Origin: Cladosporium sp. IMV 00045
Taxonomy: Eukaryota > Ascomycota > Dothideomycetes > Cladosporiales > Cladosporiaceae
Length of the DNA stretch: 62,870 nt
Direction of reading: 5' to 3'
NCBI GenBank assembly: GCA_001931905.2
Contig: MSJI02000917.1
Coordinates: 1-62,870, forward strand
Below are positions 21,942 through 31,666 of the stretch, one piece after another (the first letter of the stretch is position 1; each line of letters opens with the position of its first letter). The notes under the pieces were generated by a model. That model was not told where the DNA came from, made no database searches, and saw nothing but the letters and a program-made list of their open reading frames with translations. The position numbers were made by a program, and so were the translations under genes.

Positions 21942-24900
21942 ATGGATTCGGGAGATGGGCACGATGTGCCTGAGGAAGATCACGATTTCAATCCGGACGG
22001 AACCGACACCAGCAAGGCCGAGGCGGCCCTGAAGGCCAAACTATCTCGCAAGCGAACGAAGACCGGATGTTTGACTTGTCGCAAACGTCGCATTAAGTGC
22101 GGCGAGGAACGGCCAGTTTGCAAAAACTGCATCAAATCGAAGCGCCACTGCGAAGGCTATAGCCAGCGCGTAGTTTTCAAACCGCCGACCTTTGAGTATC
22201 GCGCGGCTCCTAATGGCGGTGCGCACATCACCTTCCAGGCTGGGCCGATGGCAGCACCTATGCTTTCGCTTCACCCAGGACAGATCCCGCAGTATATGAT
22301 TGATCCCAACATGTATCCTGACATGATGCCTCGGCCTGATCAGCCTTACATGCCGTACCTCCAGCATCCTATGGGTCATTATGTGCCTGACCCTCCTCCT
22401 CCCCAACCGATGCAATATCCCGGTTATGCTATGCCGCCTCAGCCGATATCTGTCAGGCAGCAGGCTCCGGTACCGATGGACTACAACCTCGCATCGAACA
22501 ATATGCAACAGCAGACATTCCAAACACCGTTCACGAACACCCAGGCTCAAGCGGTCCCTGCCAACATCCAAAGCGTACCGACGTCGCAATTCCAGACACC
22601 CTCTCAGGTCACTCCAAATTATGGCGTCAGCCAGCCACGCAATTTACCACAGGCATCAACTGCTACCCAACAGATTCCCTGGTCTGCTACAACGACAGTG
22701 AAGCCCTCGCCAACATCTCAGCTACCCACTACTTCAGTCTCACCACCTCAAAAGTTTGAGCCCGCGCAGACACCAATTCGCAACAACTCCCTGCAATCCT
22801 GGAACGCACCAACATACACGCCTCGACCTGAACTTTCTCATCCGATAGACTATCAGCCAGCGGTGCCCCTGAGCCAAGGAGTCCGCATAGCTCGTCCGTC
22901 GCAACGTCCACGGCTCCGTCAGCGACAGGTCCATTAAAATCGTCGGAACCACCGACACCCGATCTTTACGAATATCAGCAACCGCCTTGGCATGGAACAC
23001 CGAGCCATTCACAGTGGCTCGCTGACGCCGCTGTCGAAATGGTCGACGATGACTATTACGACGTCGGCTTTGATGAAGACATGGACATCGAAGAACCAAC
23101 AGTGAAAGCACAAGACCTCGGCCGACAGCGCACTTTGAACAAGGTTCTGATGAGTCAACACAAGCACTTCAACGCGCAGAACATGCAGATTCGCAGGTAC
23201 GATACCTTTCTGCAGGAAGGCATGCTGGATCACTATAAGGTGGAAGAGCATGCCAACCCTCTCAAGAATCCTGCGACCGCCCGCGTTTTTGCCCACTTTA
23301 TTTCTGTCACAGGGCCGAGTTTATCTGTCTTTGAAAGGCATCCTGTCAACACCTCCGTCCTATTCACCGAAGGCTCGGTCCCGTTCTCTCAGCAAGGATT
23401 GTGGACGTATACGATGCCAATGGCTGCCCTTCATCATCAAGGACTGCTCCATGCTATGCTAGCGCTGTCTAGCTTGCATATCGCAAGAATTCAAGGCGCA
23501 TCGACGACTCCTTCGATCCGACACTATGCGTGGGCTTTGAAACGCATCCACAGCTGTGTTTCGTCTCAGAACCCCAAAAAGCGTCTTCAGGTCACTACTA
23601 TCGCAGCATCCATGCTACTCGGTTTCTACGAGATCATGACAGCCGACCACATGAAATGGAACGCCCACTTGGCCGGTGCAAGGCAGCTATTCCTCGAAAC
23701 GGACTTTGCGGCCATGAATAGGCAGTATCGACAACTCAAGAGGGAGAAGGTGGCGCGCGACAGTCTTCGACGCAGAAACTCTATCTCGGCGTACTTCAAC
23801 CGCGAAGAAGAGCTTAACGACCAGTTTTACGATGTCGACGAGGCGCTTATCAGCAATTTTGTTGGCCACGAGGTGCGATATGACGACCATGGTTTCATTG
23901 AGACGCCGCAGTCTAGGATACCCCCATCGTTGGACTTGAGCAATTTCGCTATCCTGAAGGATCTTTTCTGGTGGTATTGCAAGCAGGATGCATATCAGAG
24001 CATCGTCAGCGGAAATCCTTTGCTGTAAGTTAAGATCTTTTGCCTCTTTTCCACCACGTCACTAACTTTTCACAGCATGGACTACGGGCGTTGGACAGAT
24101 TGTCCACCACGTGCCGCAATCGGTCGACCCGAGGCTCTGTATGGATCTTTCGATCATTTGATGCTTATTCTTGGCAGAATCGCGGATTTTGCATCAAGAG
24201 ATAGAGAACGTAAGCTCAAGCAGATGACGCTCAACGGTGGCCAGTGGCGACCAGCTCCAGGCATGAACATCCCGCGACCACCTGGGCCTCCACCAGGACA
24301 AGGCCCTCCGCAGGGTCCGCCTCCAGGTCCGCCGCCACAGGCTGGGCCAGCTTTCTTCGGCATGGCCCCGCCTCCGAGGCAGAACGTCCAGATGCCCGCT
24401 TCTTACCATCCTGCCCAGGAGCCACCAGGACACGAGCAACATGCCAAGTCCCCTGAGGCGTTCGACATGCAAGTCGCAACAGCAGCTGCTCTGGAAGAGT
24501 ACGGCAAGATACGAGCAGCCTTGCGCGATTTCGTAACAGCAATGAGCGGTGAAGCATTCCAGCCTCTGGACGCTGATTGCCACACACCACTCGACACATC
24601 CTTCGGCAAAGCCCTCTTCTACCGTTCCTACGACATCGGCTGCCTATGGGCGGTCTACAACATGTGCGAGATCATCGCCATACGCTCCCACCCACACATG
24701 CACCCAGCCTCCCACGCCGCGGCAGCAATAGCAGCGAAAGACACAGCCTTCTACGCCGAGCAAATCGGACGCATAGCCGCGGGCATCGCTCCAGGCCCGG
24801 CAGCGCAACCGCTCAACCCAACCCTCGGCTCGGCGCTCTGCGAGAGCTGCATGCCATCCTTCTTCGCCGCCGTACAATACCAACGCCCGGACCAGCGCCA

Positions 24901-25225
24901 CGAGACGGTCATGCGTATCTTCGGCATCGCGTTGCGCACCGGCTGGGGAAGCGCGGAACTCATCGCCAACGGCTGCGAGACTTCTTGGGTCAAAGCCGCC
25001 GAGGCGGGCCGCGGCCCTCCGTACCAGAGAGTCGTGAGGCCGCAGCATTCGAACGATCCGAGATTGAATGGGAGCTGGGAGCGTTTGGCGCCGAATTTGG
25101 ATCCGAATATGAAGCCTGAGGAGATGGACGATACTGATCGCAGACTGGTCAAGGTTAAGGCCAATGCGCGACTGAATTGGGCTATTGGTATTATGGGCAC
25201 GGAGGATGATGTTGGGAAGGGTTAG
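21942..25225 (+). CDS. Zn2Cys6 fungal transcription factor
   Basis: Nuclear DNA-binding regulator. Residues about 36-72 hold RKRTKTGCLTCRKRRIKC and then a second Cys triplet, a complete C-x2-C-x6-C-x6-C-x2-C-x6-C binuclear zinc cluster (residues 43-70). A long Pro/Gln/Met-rich disordered region follows, then a helical fungal regulator domain (AALHHQGLLHAMLALSSLHI..., FYEIMTADHMKWNAHLAGAR). A Pro/Gly-rich insert lies near 24260-24340. An intron at 24025-24075 (GTAAGT, CTAAC, CAG) is clear. Between frames at 22832-22937 there is a second change of frame. An intron 22754-22848 with a weak GTTTGA donor restores phase and gives about 1045 residues; a frameshift is the alternative. The zinc-cluster region resembles, from memory, regulators related to Neurospora acr-2; targets are unknown. 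Confidence 0.85.
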
Positions 25226-25914
25226 ACGGTTTTGAGCCGTTTGTACGGCCTTGAGCATAGCGTGTGGTGGCTTTAGTTGAAAGAAATCACCGTTTGATAT
25301 CACCCAAGTAGAATATGACGCGACCGCCATTGAAGATCGAATCAATCATGTCGACTCATGTCCCTCCAACCCATGAACCCCTCCGATCCCATAAAACCCA
25401 TCCAACACATCCTATCAAAAACAATTTATCCAACCCCTCCTCATACCACTCGTATCACATCGTATCACATCGCATCTAACGGCACCAGCAAAACGCACAA
25501 GCTCTGTCGATCTGTCGAATGTCTTAGTTATTTTCGTCAAGACATGCGAAGACGATATAACGGTTTCTTCCGGATCGTCAGTTCCGAAGATCCCTGGTGA
25601 GACACAAACGCTCAACGGCTTTGCTCTATACATAGAATTCTTGATCGTTGCTTGAATCCGTTATTTGTCTTCTCGGCGAGCAAACAATGCGATATCGTCT
25701 TTTCGTTATCTCTACAGATATCTTTCTTCGATCAAGGCCTATGGTGTCGTTCACAAATGAATCTAGTACCTATCTCACCGTCTCTTCTTGGCACTTGTTC
25801 CCCATCACAACTCGCAAGAATCAACAAGGGGGAAAAAAAAGACCAGAAGGAGGAAGTGTGAATTTTCGAAATGCTTCTTTCTCGTGCGATGCCTCCAAGA
25901 ACACCAAAAACAAA
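25226..25914. other. Intergenic, 3' flank of regulator
   Basis: No gene recognised. A short direct repeat (CGTATCACAT twice, 25451-25470, with a third degenerate copy) lies in the presumed 3' UTR. Confidence 0.5.
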
Positions 25915-25995
25915 TGAACCTGACCCGATTTGAACGGATGACCTTGTGGAGGTCCCAAACTGGAATCACACGCGCTACCGCTGCGCCACAGGTCC
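25915..25995 (-). tRNA. tRNA-Trp(CCA): tRNA-Trp (anticodon CCA) with a 9-base intron
   Basis: Read on the minus strand from 25995. The acceptor GGACCTG pairs with CAGGTTC (one G-U), with discriminator A at 25915. The D stem GCGC/GCGC is perfect. The T arm is ATCCG-TTCAAAT-CGGGT. The anticodon loop TTCCAG carries CCA. The stretch between anticodon and T arm is 9 bases too long unless an intron sits right after the base 3' of the anticodon, the standard position. Removing those 9 bases leaves a 72-base tRNA with stem TGTGA/CCACA (four pairs plus one A-C mismatch). It matches my memory of fungal tRNA-Trp arms. The A-C mismatch is the only odd point. Confidence 0.88.
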
Positions 25996-27055
25996 TTCAG
26001 GATTACTAGATGTCTGAGCATCTTGTGGCGGTGTCTTCGAGCATTTTACAAAATATAAAGCTATAAAATGTCTACCGAGCCCTCGATGCCGCCAATCGAT
26101 AGAGAAGGACAACAGCAGTGTTCCTAGCTATACATCGTCATGTCTGAACGGTCCGTGATTGAGATATATCCATTTTCCCGAGAGGCATATCCATCCGAAG
26201 TGTGAATTCAGCCGAAGATGGTCGAAATTCCTTGTGCCGTCCGCACCAGAATTCGTTCGCTTCCCCCAACCCTAACCCTTCTAAACGTCGAAACGATGTG
26301 ATGGACTCCCACGATTAATAAGTGCCTTGAGAAAGCAACAACTTTGGAGGTTGAGATGCGTCAAAAAAACATCGATTTCAGAGCTTGTATAAATAACGCA
26401 GCGTGGAGTCACAGCAACCCGGCGGTGGTGACAGATGATAAAAAAATTCAAGCAAACTCCTTGCCAATTCATCATGTGATCGACTAATCTCGTACGCAGC
26501 ACACTAGGGGAGAGATTTGACCGAAGTACCTCGTTCCGGCTTCTAGGAGTCCAACAATGAGTAGCATTCAGGGAAAACCACAGGCTTAAGAAGAAGGGTC
26601 AAGAAGCTCGTATGTATCGGACTCACTCAAGGAGACGAAATCTTGGCTGCCATGGTGTCGCGTTGATCGACGAGGCTCGAATGCAACAGAAGACGATGGG
26701 ACTGAAACGCGGCTAAGCAACTCGAGTTGAGAGAAATGGGTTCGAGCTTGCACAATACAACGTGATGACAATTTCAATTTGATTATCATACACCACTACA
26801 TTGCCAATACGGAAAACCAGTGACAAGTAGGTAATCATATCGCTCTCACTAGACCATAGAACACAAGAGAAGACAGCCAAAGTTTCTCCGGTCTCGAAAT
26901 TGGCGCTTGTCGCAAAGCAACCAGAGTTGACCGTCGCGCTGCAAGACAAGCAGCCAAAGCCGAGACGAATATCGTATTTCCGTATTTCATCACACCTCGA
27001 AAATCTACTCACGAAAGAGTCAGCTCAACGGCGCTACAAGAAAGCCGCACTTCGA
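25996..27055. other. Intergenic, AT-rich, no gene seen
   Basis: About 1 kb between the tRNA and the annexin 3' end. A two-copy CCCTAA telomere-like motif lies at 26268-26280, too short to mean anything. No coding frame with domain character. Confidence 0.5.
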
Positions 27056-28571
27056 TCACGGGCTAACACATGCCACCATGAGCCGCTCATAATCGCCGCT
27101 CGTGTCGCTCGCGATCCTCTGCGCCAGCTCGCGCTTGTAGAAGTGTCTGTAGGCAGCCTTGCACTGCTGCAGACGGTCGCGGTTCCAGTGGACGGCGACG
27201 ATGCGTCGTACCAGCGCCACGTCTTTGGTGCCCATGCCGGCCATGGCGGCTTCGATGAGGTCGGCGTCGTGCTTGGCCGGGTCGACGGCGCGGCGCACCA
27301 TGTACAGAAGGGCGTTTTCCATGTGGCCGGAGAATTCTTTGCGGATGCATTCTTCCAGGCTGCGTTGGTAGCGGCTGTGGTAGGCTTGGGCGATTGCGCG
27401 GAGTTGCGCCGTGCTCTTCGACGAGATGATGGAGCAAAATTGAACTTCGTCGGTTCCCATTTGGCCTGTAGCTGTTGATTAGCAAATGCACAAACGAAAA
27501 CCAGACCACTCGCAATCCAACATACCCTCGGTCGCCTTGTACAGCTCATTCACATCCATATCGATCTGCTGAGGAATGACAGGTGCAGATTCCTCAGCAC
27601 GGCGTGCAGCAAGGACCATAACATAGAGGCGTTCAGTCTTGCCACTAAGGTCGCCTTTGAGGTCATTTTCTAGCGAGCGGCTGTAGACGTGCTGGTAATG
27701 CCTTTTGATGGCATTGATGTCCGCGTTGGACCTGCACAAGAGCACTTCATCCAATTGGTCTTCCTTAGTACCAATGCCACTAATTCCATCGCGGAGGACG
27801 TGACAGTCCTGCTCCAGTGGACCTCTGATGATTGCCTCAAGACCCTCACGGAAATAGCCAGACGTTTCAGAGTGAACGTCTTTCATCAGGTCGCGCTTGT
27901 GATTTCTCGTGAACGCAGCTTTCACGCTGTTGATCTCGAGCGGTCCCATAGGAGCCAGAATTTGGATGAGAGCTTTTTCATCCGTACCAAAGCCTTTCAT
28001 GGCTTTTCGGAGTCCGTCGGCTTGAGGGCCCATATCCATGTGTGACATTTGCCCAGGGGCGTAACCGGGACTTGGCTGCGCTGGTGGCCCAAAACTCTGT
28101 TGAGGAGCCTGCTGATATTGTCCGTGATGGCCTGGGGGAGGTGCGCCGTACTGGCCTCCAGGAGGACCGGGAGGAGGACCGCCAAATTGACCCGGTGGAG
28201 CTCCATGAGGTGGTCCTCCAAACTGCCCCGGAGGGGGTCCTGGTGGTGCGCCGTATCCGCCATATTGTTGCTGTTGGCCGGGAGGAGGTCCAGGAGGCGC
28301 ACCGTAGCCACCTTGCGGGTGCTGCCCTGGAGGAGGTCCGTACCCATAGCCTTGCTGTTGGGCTGTAAACGTCATTGATTAGCATGAGTTTTCCATGTGC
28401 AGTCTAGCATTCGAAGCACTCACGGGGAGGTGCACCGTAGCCTTGTTGATGATGAGCTATAGACACAATCAGCTGACAATGCTCCTGCTTATGCCATCAG
28501 GCATTGCACTACTAACGAGGAGGTTGACCATAACCGCCCTGCGGGGGGCCGCCACCATAGTAGCCTGACAT
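27056..28571 (-). CDS. Annexin (fungal annexin, Gly/Pro/Gln-rich tail)
   Basis: Calcium-dependent phospholipid-binding protein of the cytosol/membrane interface. Four exons on the minus strand: 28517-28571, 28424-28456, 27526-28362 and 27056-27471, joined in frame to 446 residues. Introns are 60, 61 and 54 bases. Residues 1 to about 140 are a low-complexity GYGAPPGPPPGQ-type tail. Four annexin repeats follow, with loop motifs KGFGTDEKALIQIL, GIGTKEDQLDEVL, (A)TGQMGTDEVQFCSI, spliced across the last intron, and GMGTKDVALVRRIV. Repeats 1, 2 and 4 keep the GxGT loop; repeat 3 has QMGT. The core ends with TSGDYERLMVACVSP. Length and tail fit filamentous-fungal annexins (annexin XIV group). The starting exon encodes MSGYYGGGPPQGG, matching the tail style. 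Confidence 0.95.
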
Positions 28572-30232
28572 GATTTGATGAAAGAGACGCGTTGATGCCT
28601 TCGGGCAGCCTTGTCGGGGCGTAGGAGATGAGGGCAAGGACGGTACTTATCTATCTAGGTGGATGTATGACAAGCAGGGCTGTGTAAGGCATATTTAAGC
28701 GCAGCTGAAGCTGAGGATATCATTATTCACTCCATCCTTCCTGCCTGCCACGGCGGGGTTGATGAGGTAGATTTGGTGCTGCTAAGGCCACTAGCCTCGC
28801 TTGCCGTCTTGTCAGACTTCACAAACGGCTTGAACCCATTATTTCTTGTCCATCGTGACGCAAGCGCTTGATGGGCGTACTGACGTGCAACGAACATGTC
28901 GTTGCCTTGCTTCTTTGCTCGCAGTGATGAATCACATGGTAGTCGTGCAGTCAAACAGAACAGTTCACAGCCTTGCAGCGCCTTGCACAGACGTGTTTGG
29001 GGCTCCATTCACGCTAGTCAGCACTGCCACGCTGGAGAGTCACACAGCCCTATTCTTGAGGCTGAGCGATGGCGACACCGATGGCGACTCATGGACTCGT
29101 TGATAGGAGATATCAGCGTCCTTCGTTTGGCAATGCTGGAATGCTATGCCGGAATACTGGCTCCGGCAAAATCCACCTTGCTTCCTGCAAAGGTGGCACT
29201 GGTGGTCATATACACATGTATCGAAGATCGCATGAACTCACAGCCCATGCGATACATGGTAGCCTAGGACATGTCGGCGGGGATGCCTTGCGACGGCTAC
29301 CTGCCTTGTGGAACCTTGATGAATTCCAACAAGAAGAATAGCCTTGCGCGTCGTACAACACTGCAATTGAAATACACATTGTCCTCGAAAGGATCCCAAG
29401 CATTTGACGCGATATCGTCTCCATATTCAGCTCGGACACTGACTCTGACTAGACACGCACCAGTGACTCCACGGACACTTTCTATGCAGATCAACGCACA
29501 TTTGATACCGAGATACGTCAGAGGCTGTACCCTCATTCCTCCTCCTCGTCTCCAGGCAAATCCGGTACATTGCGCATCTACATGCACGTTTCCAGCTCCG
29601 AGGCGAGGCCGTCTGCATGATTCTCCTGAAACACGGCTTGCATGTGCCTGAAGCAGTGCTGTCTTCATGCGAATGTCCTCATGCGGTCGCCATCCGCCCC
29701 AACGCGAACTGCTTGGGGTCACTTCTAAAAGGTACAACTTTGCCTGAACGCATAAATCATGTGATTTTCATGAAGCCTGCCATGTGGCTCCATATTACTC
29801 AGTAATCGCGAATCATCGCCGCATTCCGACATCATCACTGCCTCCTTCACACACCGGTGATGGGCCTGTGATCTGCGCACAGCTCACACCGCGTCTTTTC
29901 CTTATGATATATAGATAACCCCGGTGTCAGCCAAACTTAAGCTTCTTCGACTGAAACTTGACATACACCTAGTTCCACTTGGCAATCATTCTTTCGTGAT
30001 CCCAGGTATACCATTCCTCTAGCATCAGTCTGGTAAATTCGATTGCTAAGCAGTCTTTCACGAGCTTCACTAGATCTCGTAAGCCATCCTTTTCCGTCTC
30101 AGTGACACGCAAAACTTACGGTTGTAGAATCAATACGTTAGCTTGTTTGATATCGAAGACAAGCTCAAGCGGGTCTTGACAACCATATCGTCCTATCCAG
30201 CGAATCCTAGACAATACGAGCCCCCACAGCCT
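28572..30232. other. Intergenic between divergent genes
   Basis: 1.7 kb between the annexin start and the Arg/Ser-rich gene. A TATA-like TATGATATATAG at about 29903-29914 could serve the plus-strand gene. The frame of that gene is already open from about 30140, but no ATG precedes 30233 in frame. No other gene seen. Confidence 0.45.
28690..28699 (-). promoter_or_regulatory. Possible TATA-like element of the annexin gene
   Basis: On the minus strand the sequence reads CTTAAATATG about 120 bases upstream of the annexin ATG. Weak evidence, position plausible. Confidence 0.3.
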
Positions 30233-30814
30233 ATGCCATCACGACCAGAAAGCAATCGAGCCCGCACAAACAGCTCGATTGCAGAGAGATACCGCCCCAG
30301 AACTTACTCTGATGCTCTACCCACTCAACCCGACCCGTCACTCTTAGGACCACATCAACAGCCATATCCGCCACAACAACTACCATACCCACAGCAAGGC
30401 ACCTACGCCCCAGGATCAGCCCCGATACCAATGCCACAAGCCGAGCCCAGATACCCCAATCCACCACTCGGCACCTCATCTCGCCACAGCAGCTACACGC
30501 GGACTCGCCCGCCTATGGACGAAGATTACGGTCGTCGACCAAGCTACTCAAGCCAACACTCTCGTCGCTCGCACGAGAGTCGCCACTCGCGTGACAGCCA
30601 TGTGTCACGCGACAGCCGTCTGTCACGGGACAGTAAACGCTCACGGCACTCGAAGCACTCGGCCGATGATGACAGATACGAGAGGAAATATCACGACGGC
30701 AAGTCGAAGAAGTCTGGGCACCCTAAGCGCACGAATGAGCGGCCGACTATGGTGGACTCGCTTTTTTCGATGTTCGATTTGTTTAAGAGTGCCCTTGGTC
30801 CGCGAGACAAGTGA
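30233..30814 (+). CDS. Arg/Ser/His-rich small protein, start uncertain
   Basis: From the first in-frame ATG this encodes 193 residues. The N-terminal part is Pro/Gln-rich (PYPPQQLPYPQQ). The middle is a dense Ser-Arg-His-Asp repeat (SRHSRDSHVSRDSRLSRDSK), resembling RS-domain composition. A basic stretch and a hydrophobic C-terminal helix, MVDSLFSMFDLFKSAL, follow. Coding character extends upstream of the ATG back to about 30142 (LFDIEDKLKRVLTTI), just after a TTAG that could be an acceptor with donor GTAAGC near 30079. No ATG is visible upstream to form a first exon, so the true N terminus is unresolved. RS-type proteins often act in RNA processing, but nothing here proves that. Function unknown. 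Confidence 0.55.
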   Translation: MPSRPESNRARTNSSIAERYRPRTYSDALPTQPDPSLLGPHQQPYPPQQLPYPQQGTYAPGSAPIPMPQAEPRYPNPPLGTSSRHSSYTRTRPPMDEDYGRRPSYSSQHSRRSHESRHSRDSHVSRDSRLSRDSKRSRHSKHSADDDRYERKYHDGKSKKSGHPKRTNERPTMVDSLFSMFDLFKSALGPRDK

Positions 30815-31666
30815 TGCGCTATGCTGCAGGCTGTTTGTACGAGACATCTTTTCTTTTTTCTTTTCTTGATTCTCCATTTGTAATCTCCCAAACGCTGGTG
30901 GGTTGTGGCAGTTATGATTTCTGGCGTTCTGGGGGACATCGTAACGATACCCACGGCTGCGCTAAGAGCCTTGGAAATTGGTTTTCTTCTGAGCGAACAT
31001 CTTGGTAAATCATCATAGATTATGTATTACGACTTTCAAGCAATACGGTTCTCCCGCGGCGCTCGCCATCTAGCAATGAAAAGAATTTGTTCAATTGTGG
31101 CAAGAGAGACGCTGAAAGTGTTCGGTTCGCGTGAAGTATGCAGTGGCCTCAACGTTGTGAGTTGATTGGTCAGGTGGAAGCGCTTTGGCAACGACGAGCT
31201 GTGAATCGATCTCGAGATGGACGGGACACCGTCTCTTCAACACACTTACACCCAGAATCTTAGCCGAAACCTCAAGCACGCATTTTCGAGAAGTCCATGA
31301 GCGCTGCAAAGCAGTTGGCGAAATGTTTATACGGGCGGCACGGGTGCGTCGCATTCAGCGAGAATATCAGACAATCAACGCCACTGCATCGATGAGAACA
31401 CATCTCGAAGGCTCGAACATTACTTGAAGTGTACATGCTAAAATAAGACATGCAACTGCTCCAGCCAATGGAGGCTAGACACAACTTCAGCTGCAAGCCA
31501 CATGCTGTGAGGCCGCTACGCAAGGCGACGAGATCAGCTCACAGCCTTGCGCGCCGTTCTCTTTGTCTGGAGCACTGGATCGCTCCTCTCCTCCTCTGAC
31601 AATGTTTCTACATATCTCATATTCAGCATCCGCTATAGTTTGCATGCGAACGAAACTACGAAGACC
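30815..31666. other. Intergenic, no convincing gene
   Basis: 3' flank of the Arg/Ser-rich gene and upstream region of the broken NLR gene. Nothing else recognised. Confidence 0.45.

Noticed and set aside
26268..26280. Two CCCTAA units resembling telomere repeat
   Set aside because: Only two copies inside ordinary intergenic DNA flanked by core genes; no support for a telomere or an internal telomere tract.
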